Shown here piece by piece: positions 1 to 9,427 of a stretch of 64,000 bases of DNA. Each line of letters starts with the position of its first letter. The stretch's first letter is position 1. The position numbers and the translations under genes were made by a program. Location of the stretch: NCBI RefSeq assembly GCF_015277855.1, contig NZ_CP063812.1:2728001-2792000 (forward strand). The letters run 5' to 3'. The stretch comes from Microbacterium cremeum. GTDB lineage: Bacteria > Actinomycetota > Actinomycetes > Actinomycetales > Microbacteriaceae. Under the pieces are notes generated by a model. The model was not told the DNA's origin and did no database searches. It worked only from the letters and a program-made list of their open reading frames with translations.

Positions 1-331
1 TGCCGGGCTGCGTGCGGGTGTCCTGCCAGACCAGCGCGTTGCGCACCGGCCGGCCGGTGCGCTTCTCCCACACGATCGCGGTCTCGCGCTGGTTGGTCAC
101 GCCGATGGCGGCGATGCCGGATGCCGTGACCCCGGCACGCGTGAGGCACGAGGCGATGACCCATTCGGTGTTGGTCCAGATCTCGACAGGGTCGTGCTCG
201 ACCCACCCGGCGCGCGGGAAGATCTGCTCGTGCTCACGCTGCGAGACGGCGACCACCGCGCCGTCGGCGTCGAACACGATCGCCCGCGTCGAGGTGGTCC
301 CCTGGTCGATGGCCAGCACGTGGTCGGGCAC
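1..331 (-). CDS. glpK: Glycerol kinase, N-terminal part (runs off left edge)
   Basis: Glycerol kinase phosphorylates glycerol with ATP to glycerol-3-phosphate in the cytoplasm. Only the first ~110 codons are present. The N-terminus reads [17 protein letters not shown], the FGGY-kinase phosphate-1 motif (DQGTTSTR), followed by GWVEHDP and TNQRET, both standard in GlpK. The GTG start at 331 is supported by AAGGAG seven bases upstream. It lies 82 bp downstream of glpD on the same strand, so glpD-glpK is probably one operon whose product pair converts glycerol to dihydroxyacetone phosphate. Family assignment is firm; nothing can be said about the C-terminal domain. Confidence 0.95.
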   Translation of the reverse strand, partial: MPDHVLAIDQGTTSTRAIVFDADGAVVAVSQREHEQIFPRAGWVEHDPVEIWTNTEWVIASCLTRAGVTASGIAAIGVTNQRETAIVWEKRTGRPVRNALVWQDTRTQPG

Positions 332-413
332 GGCGTCTCCTTCCTCGGCGGGCCGCGTCGCCCGCGCCGACGGTCGTCCGCTCGCGCGTCGCGCGCCCGA
401 ACGTGGGGTCAGG

Positions 414-2186
414 CTATCGCGCAGTCGCCTGGTCGCGTTCCCCGTTCAGCGCCCCCGGGCCGTTCCACGCCGGATCGGCCGCGTGCACGGCGGCGAGCCC
501 CCGCTCGACCTCGGCCGAGACGCGTGCGGCGTCCCAGCCGAGCACCGGCGCGATCGCCTCGGCGACCTCGGTCGCGGCATCCGTCGTCGCCCCGCCGGTG
601 AAGGCGATGCTGGTGCGCCGCATGAGCACGTCGTCGAGGTGCACGACGTCTTCGGTGGCGGCGAGGTGACGCAGTTCGCCACTGCTGTACGCGGGGGCGT
701 GGTCGAGGGGCGCGTCGGCGTCGTCGGCAGCGATCGCGTCGACGACGGATGCCGCCACCGTGCCGTACCGGTCGAGCAGGGCCGCGACGCGGGCGGGCGG
801 CAGGTCGGCCGAGTGCGCGGCGACCCACTGCTGACGCGCTCGCTCCGTGGTGGGGAAGCCGCGGCCACCGCCGATCGGCACACCCTTGGTCGAACGCCGG
901 CGGGGCTGCGACAGCGACGCCAGGGCGCGGTCGGCGAGGTGCTCGGCCGACGCCCGGAACGTCGTCCACTTGCCCCCGACGAGACTGAGCACCTCGGCGT
1001 CGCCTCCGGTGAGCGGCTCGGACTCGATGCGGTAGTCCCGCGACACGAACCCCGGGGCGAGATCGCCGTGACCCGGAAGAGGTCGCACGCCCGCGAATCG
1101 ATGGACGATCTGCGAGCGGTCCACCGGGATCGAGGGCAGCACCTGCGACACGAGGTCGACGAAGTAGTCGACCTCGTCCTCGGTGCACAGGATCGGGTCG
1201 CGCATGTCGTGCTCGAGGTCGGTGGTGCCCACCAGCACCCGCCCCTTGAGCGGGTAGATGAGCACGATCCGGCCGTCCTCGTTCTCGAAGAACAGCTCGC
1301 GCCCGCCGGTCGCGGCCAGCAGCTCGGGGTGGTCGAGCACGATATGCGACCCCTTCGTCCCGCCCATGTACCGGGTGGGGTCGCCGAGCGCGAGGTTGGT
1401 GAGGTCTGTCCACGGGCCGCTGGCGTTGATGACGACGGATGCCGCGAACGGCGTCTCGGCGCCGGTCACGGCATCCTGGATCACGACCCGGCCGTCCTGC
1501 ACGCCGACGGCCGCGGCGTAGTTGGCGGCGCGGGCCCGGTCACCCCCTGCGGCGAGCCCGTCGCGCAGCACGTCGAGCGCGAGACGCTCCGGGTCGTGGA
1601 GGGAGGCGTCCCAGTACGTCGCGGTGTACTTCACCTCGGGGTTCAGCATCGGCAACTGCGCGAGCGACCGCTTGCGCCCGTGGAAGGTGTGACGGGGCAC
1701 CGTCCCCTTGTGCAGCAGCCCCCCGCCCCGCGAGAACGAGTCGTAGATCACGAGTCCGACCTTGATGAGCACCGCGCCCCGCTCTCGCGGCCTGCCCGCA
1801 CCGTGACGGAGGAATCGCAGCGGCGCCGAGAGCACGCCCGAGAAGGTGGCGAAGATCGGGATCGTCGTCTGCAGCGGGCGGACGTAGTGCGGGGCCATGC
1901 GCAGCAGCGCGTTGCGCTCGGTCACGGCCTCGTGGACGAGCCGGAACTCGCCGTTCTCGAGGTAGCGGATGCCCCCGTGGATCATGTGCGACGACGCTGC
2001 CGAGGCGCCGCTCACGAAGTCGCCGCGCTCGACCAGGGCGACATCCACGCCCTGCATCGCCAGGTCGCGGAAGGTCGCGAGCCCATTGATGCCGCCGCCG
2101 ATGATCAGCACCTCGGCGTACGGCCGTCGCGTCAGTCGATCGAATCCGCGCCTCGGCCCGGCCGATTCGCGTTGTGCCGTGGTCAT
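414..2186 (-). CDS. glpD: FAD-dependent glycerol-3-phosphate dehydrogenase
   Basis: Oxidises glycerol-3-phosphate to dihydroxyacetone phosphate and passes electrons to the quinone pool at the membrane. The 590-residue protein has the dinucleotide-binding motif GGGINGL at about residues 30-36 preceded by beta-strand VLII, then [19 protein letters not shown], typical of GlpD, and a C-terminal helical DAO_C domain. Length is normal for actinobacterial GlpD (about 570-590). ATG start at 2186; an actinobacterial -10 box lies about 22 bases upstream. glpK follows 82 bp downstream. Expression presumably responds to glycerol, but no operator was recognised. Confidence 0.96.
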   Translation of the reverse strand: MTTAQRESAGPRRGFDRLTRRPYAEVLIIGGGINGLATFRDLAMQGVDVALVERGDFVSGASAASSHMIHGGIRYLENGEFRLVHEAVTERNALLRMAPHYVRPLQTTIPIFATFSGVLSAPLRFLRHGAGRPRERGAVLIKVGLVIYDSFSRGGGLLHKGTVPRHTFHGRKRSLAQLPMLNPEVKYTATYWDASLHDPERLALDVLRDGLAAGGDRARAANYAAAVGVQDGRVVIQDAVTGAETPFAASVVINASGPWTDLTNLALGDPTRYMGGTKGSHIVLDHPELLAATGGRELFFENEDGRIVLIYPLKGRVLVGTTDLEHDMRDPILCTEDEVDYFVDLVSQVLPSIPVDRSQIVHRFAGVRPLPGHGDLAPGFVSRDYRIESEPLTGGDAEVLSLVGGKWTTFRASAEHLADRALASLSQPRRRSTKGVPIGGGRGFPTTERARQQWVAAHSADLPPARVAALLDRYGTVAASVVDAIAADDADAPLDHAPAYSSGELRHLAATEDVVHLDDVLMRRTSIAFTGGATTDAATEVAEAIAPVLGWDAARVSAEVERGLAAVHAADPAWNGPGALNGERDQATAR

Positions 2187-2207
2187 CGCCTCACCGTCCC
2201 CTCCCCC

Positions 2208-2213
2208 AGGCTA
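2208..2213 (-). promoter_or_regulatory. Candidate -10 box (TAGCCT) of glpD
   Basis: TAGCCT on the minus strand fits the actinobacterial TANNNT -10 consensus and would start transcription about 15 bases before the glpD ATG. No convincing -35 is visible. Inference from position and consensus only. Confidence 0.35.
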
Positions 2214-2302
2214 CGTCGCCGCGCCGACATCGGGTCGCGCGCCGCGCGTGGCTCCCGACTTCATTCGCAGACATGGAATGAATCGCCGGATGCCGCGTTG
2301 AT

Positions 2303-2308
2303 TAGACT
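2303..2308 (+). promoter_or_regulatory. Candidate -10 box (TAGACT) of the rib operon
   Basis: TAGACT lies about 14 bases before the first conserved base of the FMN riboswitch, so a transcript beginning near 2315 would carry the complete aptamer. This is the only TANNNT box in a suitable position; no good -35 is seen. Confidence 0.45.
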
Positions 2309-2321
2309 CGTGAGCATCAAC

Positions 2322-2491
2322 GTGCTCCGGGGTCGGTGAGAATCCGAACCGGCGGTGACAGTCCGCGAGCCAAGGCATCCCGCTCTTCCTGAGAGGGTCG
2401 CTGCGGCCGATCCGGTGGAATTCCGGAACCGACGGTGATGCGACAGAGGTCTGAACCACGATCTCTGCCGCTAGTCCGGATGGGAGGCAGC
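2322..2491 (+). ncRNA. FMN riboswitch (RFN element)
   Basis: The leader contains the RFN landmarks in order: GGGGTCGGTGAGAATCCGAA, CCGGCGGTGACAGTCCGCGA, GATCCGGTGGAATTCCGGAA, CCGACGGTGATGCGACAG and TAGTCCGGATGGGAGGCA. These are the conserved junction and loop sequences of the FMN aptamer. It precedes ribD by about 70 bases. FMN binding is expected to switch off the riboflavin operon; because no clear terminator hairpin with a U-run follows, translational control or a G+C-rich terminator are both possible. Confidence 0.97.
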
Positions 2492-2560
2492 ACGGGCGGC
2501 GTCTATCGCGCCGCCGGCTTCCCGTGCCCCGGAGCGTCCAGAACGAGACGAGGGGCAGGA

Positions 2561-3637
2561 ATGGCGAGCACGGCCGAGCACGACGCGATGCGTCGCGCAC
2601 TGGCGATCGCCCGCAACGGCCCGCGCGGCGTGAACCCGCAGGTCGGCGCCGTCCTGCTGTCGCCGGATGGTCGCGTGCTCGCCGAAGGCTGGCATCGCGG
2701 CGCCGGGACCCCGCACGCCGAGGTCGACGCCCTGTCGAAGGCCTCCCCCTCCGACGTCCGCGGAGCGACCGCCGTCGTCACCCTCGAGCCCTGCAACCAC
2801 ACCGGACGCACCGGCCCCTGCTCGGAGGCGCTCATCGCCGCCGGGGTCGCACGCGTCGTGTATTCGATCTCCGACCCGGGTGCACGCTCCTCGGGGGGCG
2901 GCGAGCGTCTGCGCGACGCGGGAGTGGAGGTCGAGTCCGGCCTCCTCGCACACGAGGCCGAGGAGCTGCTGGACACGTGGCTGACGGTGCAGCGGCTGGG
3001 TCGCCCGCACGTCACCGTCAAATGGGCGCAGAGCCTCGACGGCCGCGCCGCGGCCGCGGACGGGACGAGCCGGTGGATCACCGGGCCGGTGGCCCGCGAC
3101 GACGTGCACCGTCGTCGCGCCGCGTCGGATGCGATCGTCGCAGGCATCGGCACCGTGCTCGCCGACGACCCCGCGCTCACCGCGCGCGCCACGGACGGCG
3201 GGCTGCTCGCTCACCAGCCGGTGCCTGTGGTGCTCGGGGCCCGCGAGGTTCCGGGTGCGGCCGTGGTGCGCCGCCACCCCCGACCGTTCCTGCAGTACCG
3301 GGGCGACGACCTGCGCGCGATACTCCAGGACCTCGGATCGCGGGGGGTGCAGCGCGTCTTCGTCGAAGGCGGCCCTGCCGTCGCGGCCTCGTTCGTGCGC
3401 GAGGGGCTCGCCGACGAGCTGCTCGTCTACGTGGCACCGATGCTGCTCGGCGGCGACATGCTCGCGCTGCGCGACATCGGAGTGCCGACGATCGCGCAGG
3501 CACGTCGGCTCGTCGTGTCGAGCGTCGACACCCTCGGAGACGATCTGCTCATCGTCGCCACGCCCGCGCGGGCGGAGGCGGCCGCCGCAGGGCTGCGATC
3601 CGCCGCCTCGCAGGCACTGCAAGAAGGAGAAGGCTGA
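2561..3637 (+). CDS. ribD: Bifunctional riboflavin deaminase/reductase RibD
   Basis: Catalyses the deamination of the GTP cyclohydrolase II product and then NADPH reduction of the ribosyl side chain. The deaminase half carries the zinc motif HAE (residues 52-54) and PC...C (77-87); the C-terminal RibD_C/DHFR-like reductase begins near residue 150 with VTVKWAQSLDGRAA. Length 358 aa is normal. The ATG at 2561 has AGGGGCAGG just upstream; the open frame extends further 5' but that part is the riboswitch. Stop and the ribE start share one base (TGATG), so ribD and ribE are translationally coupled. Confidence 0.96.
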   Translation: MASTAEHDAMRRALAIARNGPRGVNPQVGAVLLSPDGRVLAEGWHRGAGTPHAEVDALSKASPSDVRGATAVVTLEPCNHTGRTGPCSEALIAAGVARVVYSISDPGARSSGGGERLRDAGVEVESGLLAHEAEELLDTWLTVQRLGRPHVTVKWAQSLDGRAAAADGTSRWITGPVARDDVHRRRAASDAIVAGIGTVLADDPALTARATDGGLLAHQPVPVVLGAREVPGAAVVRRHPRPFLQYRGDDLRAILQDLGSRGVQRVFVEGGPAVAASFVREGLADELLVYVAPMLLGGDMLALRDIGVPTIAQARRLVVSSVDTLGDDLLIVATPARAEAAAAGLRSAASQALQEGEG

Positions 3638-4359
3638 TGTTCACCGGAATCGTGGAAGAGATCGGCGAGATCACCGCCGTCGAGCCGTCAGGGGACGGCG
3701 TGCGCGTGACCGTGCACGGGCCGAAGGCGGTGGCGGATGCCTCGCACGGCGACTCCATCTCGGTCAGCGGCGTGTGCCTCACCGTCGTGGACCAGGGCGA
3801 GGAGTGGTTCACCGCCGACGTGATGAAGCAGACGCTCGACATGTCGACCCTGACCGCTGTCGCGGCGGGCCGCGCGGTCAACCTCGAGCGGGCCACCGCG
3901 GCGCACGGACGCCTGGGCGGCCACATCGTCCAAGGGCACATCGACGGCACCGGAGTCCTCCTCGAGGTGCGCCCCGGTGAGCAGTGGCGCGTGCTGCGCA
4001 TCTCGCTGCCGGCCCACCTCGCCCCGCTCGTCGTCGACAAGGGTTCGATCGCCGTGGACGGCGTCTCCCTGACCGTGAGCGCCGCCAGCCCCGCCCCTCT
4101 CGCAGCCTCGGCTGCCGAGGACGAGGCGTGGTTCGAGGTGTCGCTCATCCCCGAGACCCTCACCGCCACGACGCTCGGCGGCCTGGCGCCCGGCGACCGC
4201 GTGAACCTCGAGACCGACATCCTCGCCCGCCACGTGCAGCGGCTGCTTGCTTTCGCGGCTCCGGCCGCACCCGCGCCCCGTGAGACCTCGCTCGAGGCTC
4301 CGGTCGCATCTGGACTCCCCGCGGCCTCGGCCGCTCCGACGGAAGGAGGCTCCGAATGA
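3637..4359 (+). CDS. ribE: Riboflavin synthase, alpha subunit
   Basis: Dismutates two 6,7-dimethyl-8-ribityllumazine molecules into riboflavin and the pyrimidine precursor. Starts with the universal MFTGIVEE motif. Two tandem lumazine-binding beta-barrels are visible, each with its own VSGVCLTV / VDGVSLTV motif and a GGHIVQGH and NLETDILARH signature. At 240 aa it is longer than the usual ~205 because of an Ala/Pro-rich C-terminal tail of about 35 residues of no obvious function. It overlaps ribD by one base and ribBA by four (ATGA), inside the riboflavin operon. Confidence 0.96.
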   Translation: MFTGIVEEIGEITAVEPSGDGVRVTVHGPKAVADASHGDSISVSGVCLTVVDQGEEWFTADVMKQTLDMSTLTAVAAGRAVNLERATAAHGRLGGHIVQGHIDGTGVLLEVRPGEQWRVLRISLPAHLAPLVVDKGSIAVDGVSLTVSAASPAPLAASAAEDEAWFEVSLIPETLTATTLGGLAPGDRVNLETDILARHVQRLLAFAAPAAPAPRETSLEAPVASGLPAASAAPTEGGSE

Positions 4360-5630
4360 GCCTTGCCACGATCCCCGAGGCCATCGAGGCGCTGCGCGCC
4401 GGTCGGCCCGTCATCGTCGCCGATGATGAGAACCGTGAGAACGAGGGCGACGTCGTGCTCTCGGCCGAGCTGGCGACTCCCGAATGGATCGCGTGGACGG
4501 TCCGCTGGACCAGCGGCTTCCTGTGCGCCCCGATGCCCGCCGATTGGGCGGACCGTCTCGATCTGCCGCCGATGGTCGAGAACAACGAAGACACACGCGG
4601 AACCGCCTACACCGTGAGCGTCGACGCCGCCGACCGGATCTCGACCGGCATCAGCGCCGTCGACCGAGCGCACACGCTCAACGTGCTCGCCGATCCTGCG
4701 TCGACGCCGCTGTCGGTGATCCGCCCGGGGCACGTCCTTCCGCTTCGCGCCGTCGACGGCGGCGTCCGCGAGCGGGCGGGCCACACCGAGGCCGCGGTCG
4801 AGCTCATGCGGCTCGCCGACCTCGCACCGGTCGGCGTCATCGGCGAGGTCGTCGCCGATGACGGCAGCATGATGCGACTGCCCGGCCTCGAGGAGCTCGG
4901 CGCAGAGTACGAGATCCCGGTGATCACGATCGAGCAGCTGGTCGCCTACCTCGACGAGAACGCGCCCTGCGATCCCGCCGTGCGCAGCGGTCACAAGCGC
5001 CGCGTCAGCCTCCGCGCCGAGGCCCGCGTTCCCACGTCGCACGGCGAGTTCCGCTTCCTGGCGTACAAGGACCGCGTCACCGGCACCGACCACATCGCGG
5101 TCGTCTCGGGCGATCTCACCACTGCTCCGCTCGTGCGCGTGCACTCCGAATGCCTGACCGGCGAGGCGTTCGGCTCGCTCAAGTGCGAGTGCGGGCCGCA
5201 GCTGGATGCCGCGCTCGACGCGATCGAGCAGGACGGCGGCGTCGTGATCTACATGCGCGGGCACGAGGGCCGGGGCATCGGCCTCATCAACAAGCTGCGC
5301 GCGTATTCGCTGCAGGAGCGCGGCCTCGACACCGTCGACGCCAACCTGGCGCTGGGACTTCCGGCCGATGCCCGCGACTACGCCGCGGCCGCCGGCATCC
5401 TCGCCGACCTCGGCATCGACAAGGTGCGGCTGCTGACGAACAACTCCGACAAGGTCAACCAGCTGCGCGACCTGGGCCTCGATATCGTCGAGCAGGTCCC
5501 GCTGCTGGTCGGCGTGGGCCCGAACAATCACCAGTACCTGGCGACCAAGCGCGACCGCATGGGTCACATCATCGCCGAGGAAGACCTCGCCGATGCGCTC
5601 GCCCAGATGCACGAAGGAGCCGAGCGTTGA
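4356..5630 (+). CDS. ribBA: DHBP synthase / GTP cyclohydrolase II fusion RibBA
   Basis: Supplies both riboflavin precursors. The N-terminal half (about 1-205) is 3,4-dihydroxy-2-butanone-4-phosphate synthase from ribulose-5-phosphate, with the acidic loop [10 protein letters not shown] at 24-33 and RAGHTEAAV. The C-terminal half (about 215-405) is GTP cyclohydrolase II with zinc ligands in HSECLTG...LKCEC, the [11 protein letters not shown] loop and the conserved LLTNN. Length 424 aa is typical. ATGA overlap with ribE and a TTGA overlap with ribH indicate tight co-translation. Controlled by the FMN riboswitch upstream of ribD. Confidence 0.96.
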   Translation: MSLATIPEAIEALRAGRPVIVADDENRENEGDVVLSAELATPEWIAWTVRWTSGFLCAPMPADWADRLDLPPMVENNEDTRGTAYTVSVDAADRISTGISAVDRAHTLNVLADPASTPLSVIRPGHVLPLRAVDGGVRERAGHTEAAVELMRLADLAPVGVIGEVVADDGSMMRLPGLEELGAEYEIPVITIEQLVAYLDENAPCDPAVRSGHKRRVSLRAEARVPTSHGEFRFLAYKDRVTGTDHIAVVSGDLTTAPLVRVHSECLTGEAFGSLKCECGPQLDAALDAIEQDGGVVIYMRGHEGRGIGLINKLRAYSLQERGLDTVDANLALGLPADARDYAAAAGILADLGIDKVRLLTNNSDKVNQLRDLGLDIVEQVPLLVGVGPNNHQYLATKRDRMGHIIAEEDLADALAQMHEGAER

Positions 5631-6103
5631 GCGGCAAGGGAGCACCCCAGATCAGCGGCACCGTCGACGGCACCGGCCTCGACATCGTCGTCATCGCCGG
5701 CGAGTGGCACGAGCAGATCACCGCCGGGCTCATTGCGGGGGCGCAGCGCGCGCTCGACGCCTCGGGCGCCACGTGGCGACTGGTGCGCGTGCCCGGCTCG
5801 TTCGAGCTGCCGGTCGTCGCGAAGGCCGCCTTCGACGCCGGCGCCGACGCGGTGGTGGCGCTCGGCGTCATCATCCGCGGCGGCACGCCGCACTTCGAGT
5901 TCGTCTCGTCGGCCGCCACCGACGGTCTCACCCGGGTCGCCCTCGACACGGGCAAGCCCGTCGGCTTCGGAGTGCTGACCCTGGACGACGAGGCGCAGGG
6001 CATCGCGCGAGCCGGGCTGCCCGGCTCGGAGGAGGACAAGGGCCACGAGGCGGCCGACGCCGCGATCCGTACCGCACTCCTGCTCCGCGATCTGCGAGGC
6101 TGA
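5627..6103 (+). CDS. ribH: Lumazine synthase
   Basis: Condenses the RibBA and RibD-derived products into 6,7-dimethyl-8-ribityllumazine and usually assembles as an icosahedral or pentameric shell. Recognisable segments are [20 protein letters not shown], and the active-site loop GGTPHFEF (residues 85-90, catalytic His 89) plus [10 protein letters not shown]. At 158 aa it is full length. The start is an unusual TTG at 5627 whose last two bases begin the ribBA stop codon; GAAGGAG sits eight bases upstream. Last gene of the rib operon. Confidence 0.95.
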   Translation: MSGKGAPQISGTVDGTGLDIVVIAGEWHEQITAGLIAGAQRALDASGATWRLVRVPGSFELPVVAKAAFDAGADAVVALGVIIRGGTPHFEFVSSAATDGLTRVALDTGKPVGFGVLTLDDEAQGIARAGLPGSEEDKGHEAADAAIRTALLLRDLRG

Positions 6104-6171
6104 CGCGCGCCGGACGTGGGTGAGGCACGCCTGGGTGGCGGCCTGCACGGCTTGGTCCTAGCGTGGCGATC

Positions 6172-6525
6172 ATGGAAATCCTTCGCCACGTCGTCCTGCT
6201 CGTCCACCTCGTCGGATTCGCGATCCTGTTCGGCGCCTGGGTCGTCGAGGCGGTCAACGGCAAGCACCAGATCACGCGCCTCATGCACTGGGGACTCGCG
6301 ATCGCCGGCATCGCCGGCCTGATCCTCGCCGCCCCGTGGGGAACCGATGCCGACTTCAACTACGCCAAGATCGGCACGAAGCTCGTGATCCTCGTCGTCA
6401 TCGGCGCGCTCCTCGGGATCGGCGCCGGCCGCCAGCGCAAGACCGGCAAGGTCCCCGGCGGCATCTTCTGGTCGATCGGCATCCTGACGCTCGTGAACGC
6501 GGGCATCGCCGTCCTCTGGCGCTGA
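6172..6525 (+). CDS. Small multi-pass membrane protein, unknown function
   Basis: 117 residues with four hydrophobic segments (about 7-25, 41-58, 70-86, 98-115) separated by short charged loops; no catalytic motif recognised. The second loop carries HQITRLMHW, and the third GRQRKTGKVPGG, suggesting cytoplasmic basic loops. No Shine-Dalgarno sequence is present; instead a TAGCGT -10 box ends seven bases before the ATG, so the mRNA is probably leaderless and transcribed separately from the rib operon. A GTG three codons earlier is the alternative start. Followed by a strong hairpin terminator. Confidence 0.8.
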   Translation: MEILRHVVLLVHLVGFAILFGAWVVEAVNGKHQITRLMHWGLAIAGIAGLILAAPWGTDADFNYAKIGTKLVILVVIGALLGIGAGRQRKTGKVPGGIFWSIGILTLVNAGIAVLWR

Positions 6526-6540
6526 CACACGGAACACCGA

Positions 6541-6573
6541 CGGATGCCGCGGCACAGCGTGCCGCGGCATCCG
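6541..6573. terminator. Bidirectional hairpin terminator (CGGATGCC type)
   Basis: Perfect 14-bp stem (CGGATGCCGCGGCA and its complement) with a 5-nt loop, between two convergent genes ending at 6525 and 6587. A short T-rich run (CGTCGTCTT) follows on the plus strand. Suits both strands. Confidence 0.8.
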
Positions 6574-6586
6574 TCGTCTTCGCTCA

Positions 6587-7405
6587 TCAGTCGAGGAAGA
6601 GGGCGCGCAGGCGCTTCGTCGTGAAGACGAGCCCGATCGCGATCATCACGACGAAGTAGAGCACATGGAGCCACATCGCGGGGGTGAGGATCCCCGTGGT
6701 GAATCCGCGCACGAGCTCGACGCCGTGCCACAGCGGGAACGCCATGATGATGCCCTGCACCCAGTCCGGGTAGATCGAGATCGGGTACAGCGTCGCCGAG
6801 AACAGGAACATCGGCAGCAGCACGAAGTTGATCCAGTCCATGTGCTGGAAGGTCTTCATGTAGCTCGTGACCGCCATGCCGAGGCTCGCGAAGCCGAACG
6901 CGATGAGCAGCACCGAGGGGATCGCGAGGATCGCCGTCCACGCGAGGTTCAGCCCGAGGATCTGCATGATGATCATGAAGCCGGTCGCGTAGACCAGGCC
7001 GCGCAGCAGCGCGTAGAGGATCTCGCCGAGAGCGACGTCGAGCGGGCCGAGCGAGGTCGCCAGCATGCCCTCGTAGAGCTTGCCGTAGTTGAGCTTGAAG
7101 AAGACGTTCCACGTCGAGTCGTAGATCGCGCCGTTCATCGCCGAGACGGCGAGCAGTGCGGGCGCGATGAACGCGGCATACGAGACCTCGACGCCGCTCG
7201 AGGTCTGCACGTCGCCGATGATCGAACCGAGGCCGATGCCCATCGAGGCGAGGTAGAAGACCGGCTCGAAGAAGCCGGAGAGCACCACGACCCAGCTCGA
7301 CGACCGCGCCGCGATGAGCCCGCGCTGCACGACCGACTGCGGGTTGCCCGCCCACAGCGCCCGCACGCTGCCGGCGCGCGTCGGCGCGTCCATGGTGACG
7401 GTCAC
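6587..7405 (-). CDS. ABC-2 type transporter permease (second permease)
   Basis: Membrane subunit of an exporter. 272 aa with six predicted hydrophobic segments in the ABC-2/NodJ-DrrB arrangement; the conserved FLFSATLYPISIYPDWVQ motif and following FPLWHGVELVR are characteristic of this permease family. The GTG start at 7405 overlaps the stop of the preceding permease (GTGA) and has GAGAGGAGG upstream. It is the last of three overlapping genes (ATPase, permease, permease). Substrate unknown; two-permease versions export drugs, glycolipids or polysaccharides, so no substrate is assigned. Confidence 0.9.
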   Translation of the reverse strand: MTVTMDAPTRAGSVRALWAGNPQSVVQRGLIAARSSSWVVVLSGFFEPVFYLASMGIGLGSIIGDVQTSSGVEVSYAAFIAPALLAVSAMNGAIYDSTWNVFFKLNYGKLYEGMLATSLGPLDVALGEILYALLRGLVYATGFMIIMQILGLNLAWTAILAIPSVLLIAFGFASLGMAVTSYMKTFQHMDWINFVLLPMFLFSATLYPISIYPDWVQGIIMAFPLWHGVELVRGFTTGILTPAMWLHVLYFVVMIAIGLVFTTKRLRALFLD

Positions 7406-8286
7406 TTCGCGAGCCTCCTCTCGAACAGGCGACGGGCGACGATGAGGCCTCCGATCGTGAGGACCAGCAGGTACACGAGGTGCACCGCGATCATGAGCGG
7501 AGCGACCTCCTTGCCGTACGTGACGACGCGTCCGAGCTCGGTGGCGTGCCACAGCGGCGAGATCCAGCCGATCCACTCCAGCCAGTCCGGAAGGTTCGAG
7601 AGCGGATAGAACGTGCCCGAGAAGAGGAACATCGGCATGAAGATGAACCTCTGCACGAGCGCGAACTGCCCCTTGTCGTCTTCGATCGTCGCGGCGTATG
7701 CCATGAGGGGAATACCGAACGAGAGCCCGGCGAGCAGGCCGATCGGCATCGAGAGCCACGCGGTCGCGGGGGTGAGCGCCTCGGGTTGCAGCCACGCGAA
7801 GAACAGCGCGATGAAGACGAAGTACAGCGCGACCGTGAGACCCATGCGCGCGCCCGCGCCGGCGACGACGCCGTTCGCGATCTGGCCCGACGACAACGGC
7901 GACGCGTTGAATCCGTAGAAGTACCGTCGCCACTTGAAGCCCGACATCACCGGGTAGGTGAACTCCTCCGACGCGACCGCGATCGCGGAGGTCATGAGCA
8001 GGGCGGGGGCCACGAACACGAGGTACGGCACCGTCTGCCCGCCGTCGTCGATCGGTGCGTCGATGAGCGCCGCGAGCCCGACCGCCAGCCCGAGCAGATA
8101 CAGCACGGGCTGCCCGAGCGCGCCGACGATGATCGTCCAGCCGTACGCGCGCATCGCGCGCACCATGTGCTCGGTGACGTACCACGTGCCGCGGGCGCGC
8201 GGTTTGCGCCCCCACTCCATCGCCTCGTCGCGCAGCGCGTCGAGCGACGCCTCGGCGGTCGCCGAGCGCTCCCGGGAATCGCTCAT
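7402..8286 (-). CDS. ABC-2 type transporter permease (first permease)
   Basis: 294 aa, about six membrane segments after a ~45-residue charged cytoplasmic N-terminus. It has the same family signature as its neighbour (MFLFSGTFYPLSNLPDWLEW, then SPLWHATELGR), so the two permeases are paralogues that probably form a heterodimer. ATG at 8286 overlaps the ATPase stop by four bases (ATGA), and its own stop overlaps the next permease, so the three subunits are made in fixed ratio. Confidence 0.9.
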   Translation of the reverse strand: MSDSRERSATAEASLDALRDEAMEWGRKPRARGTWYVTEHMVRAMRAYGWTIIVGALGQPVLYLLGLAVGLAALIDAPIDDGGQTVPYLVFVAPALLMTSAIAVASEEFTYPVMSGFKWRRYFYGFNASPLSSGQIANGVVAGAGARMGLTVALYFVFIALFFAWLQPEALTPATAWLSMPIGLLAGLSFGIPLMAYAATIEDDKGQFALVQRFIFMPMFLFSGTFYPLSNLPDWLEWIGWISPLWHATELGRVVTYGKEVAPLMIAVHLVYLLVLTIGGLIVARRLFERRLAK

Positions 8287-9224
8287 TCGATCAGCGACCT
8301 TCCGGTCAGCCGGAGGAACACGTCCTCGAGGCTGGAGCGGCGCACCAGGCTCGTGAGCGGGTGCAGGCCACGGTGCGTGACCTCTTCGAGCGCGGCCTCG
8401 CCGTTGTGCGTGTACACCAGCACACGATCGGGCAGCACCTCGACGCGGTCGCCGATGCCCTGCAACCGCTCGGCGACGGCGGCGTTGCGGTCCGAGCCGA
8501 AGCGCACCTCGAGCACCTCGCGGCTGGAGTGCTCGCGGATGAGCGACGCGGGCGTGCCCTCGGCCATGATCCGCCCCTTGTCGACCACGACGAGCCGGTC
8601 GCACAGCTGCTCGGCCTCGTCCATGTAGTGCGTCGTGAGCACGAGCGTCGTGCCGCGCTCCTTGAGGCGGAACAGGCGATCCCACAGCACGTGGCGGGCC
8701 TGCGGGTCCAGACCCGTGGTCGGTTCGTCGAGCAGCAGGATGCGGGGGTCGTTGATCAGGCCGCGTGCGATCGTCAGGCGCCGCTTCATGCCGCCCGACA
8801 GCTGGTCGACCTTGCTCTTCGCCTTGTCTTCGAGCTGCGCGAATGCGAGCAGCTCGTCGGCCTTCTCGGCGCACACCCTGCCGGGCAGGCCGAAGTAGCG
8901 GCCGTAGACGTAGAGGTTCTCGCGCGCGTTGAGCTCGCCGTCGAGATTGTCCTGCTGGGGCACGACGCCCAGGCGAGAGCGGATCTCGGGCCCGTACCGA
9001 TCGGGGTCGAGCCCGAGGATCGACAGGTCGCCGCCGGTGCGCGTCGAGACCGCGCCGATCATCTTCATCGTCGTGGACTTGCCCGCGCCGTTGGGTCCGA
9101 GCAGGCCGAACGACTCGCCCGGCGCGACCTCGAACGAGAGGCCGTCGACGGCGACGAAGTCGGGCTTGCCCTTGACCTTATAGGCCTTGAAGAGGTTCTT
9201 CGCATCGATCACGGGGGCGGGCAC
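8283..9224 (-). CDS. ABC transporter ATP-binding subunit (exporter type)
   Basis: 313 aa. Walker A GPNGAGKST (residues 43-51), Q-loop VVPQQDN, signature LSGGM, Walker B RILLLDEP, and H-loop TTHYMDEAEQ are intact. A ~80-residue C-terminal extension with ferredoxin-like fold is typical of the CcmA/NodI/DrrA class. The GTG start at 9224 has no ribosome site, but a TAGGGT -10 box ends six bases upstream, so translation is probably leaderless. It drives the two permeases that follow with 4-base overlaps. Confidence 0.93.
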   Translation of the reverse strand: MPAPVIDAKNLFKAYKVKGKPDFVAVDGLSFEVAPGESFGLLGPNGAGKSTTMKMIGAVSTRTGGDLSILGLDPDRYGPEIRSRLGVVPQQDNLDGELNARENLYVYGRYFGLPGRVCAEKADELLAFAQLEDKAKSKVDQLSGGMKRRLTIARGLINDPRILLLDEPTTGLDPQARHVLWDRLFRLKERGTTLVLTTHYMDEAEQLCDRLVVVDKGRIMAEGTPASLIREHSSREVLEVRFGSDRNAAVAERLQGIGDRVEVLPDRVLVYTHNGEAALEEVTHRGLHPLTSLVRRSSLEDVFLRLTGRSLIE

Positions 9225-9230
9225 CGGACT

Positions 9231-9236
9231 ACCCTA
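9231..9236 (-). promoter_or_regulatory. -10 box (TAGGGT) of leaderless ABC operon
   Basis: TAGGGT on the minus strand ends six bases before the GTG start at 9224, the spacing expected when transcription starts at the start codon. Matches other leaderless genes in the window. Confidence 0.5.
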
Positions 9237-9333
9237 ACGCCCGCCCGCGACACCCCGGCCCACCTCTCCCCCGGCCGCCGAGCGAGCGCATCCCCCGGCC
9301 GTCGAGCGAGCGCGGCGACCGGGATCGGGGTAC

Positions 9334-9378
9334 GTCAACCTCAGTTGACGTTCCGCAGTCACGTCAACTACGGTTGAC
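9334..9378 (+). promoter_or_regulatory. Double operator and promoter of the small HTH gene
   Basis: Two palindromes with identical half-sites, GTCAAC-N4-GTTGAC, lie at 9334-9349 and 9363-9378, centres 29 bp apart. A promoter is embedded in them: -35 TTGACG at 9346-9351, 17-bp spacer, -10 TACGGT at 9369-9374. The left site therefore covers the -35 and the right site the -10. The first gene downstream encodes an HTH protein, so negative autoregulation is the simplest reading (inference). Confidence 0.75.
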
Positions 9379-9427
9379 GGCGACGGATGCCGCGACCGCG
9401 GCATCCGGATCGACCGAGGAGCGAGCG

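Noticed and set aside
12..2339. Long plus-strand open frame opposite glpD
   Set aside because: Antisense of glpD/glpK; Arg/Gly/Val-rich composition typical of high-GC shadow frames.
3549..5645. 698-codon minus-strand open frame opposite ribE-ribBA
   Set aside because: Exactly antisense to conserved riboflavin genes, no matching protein family.
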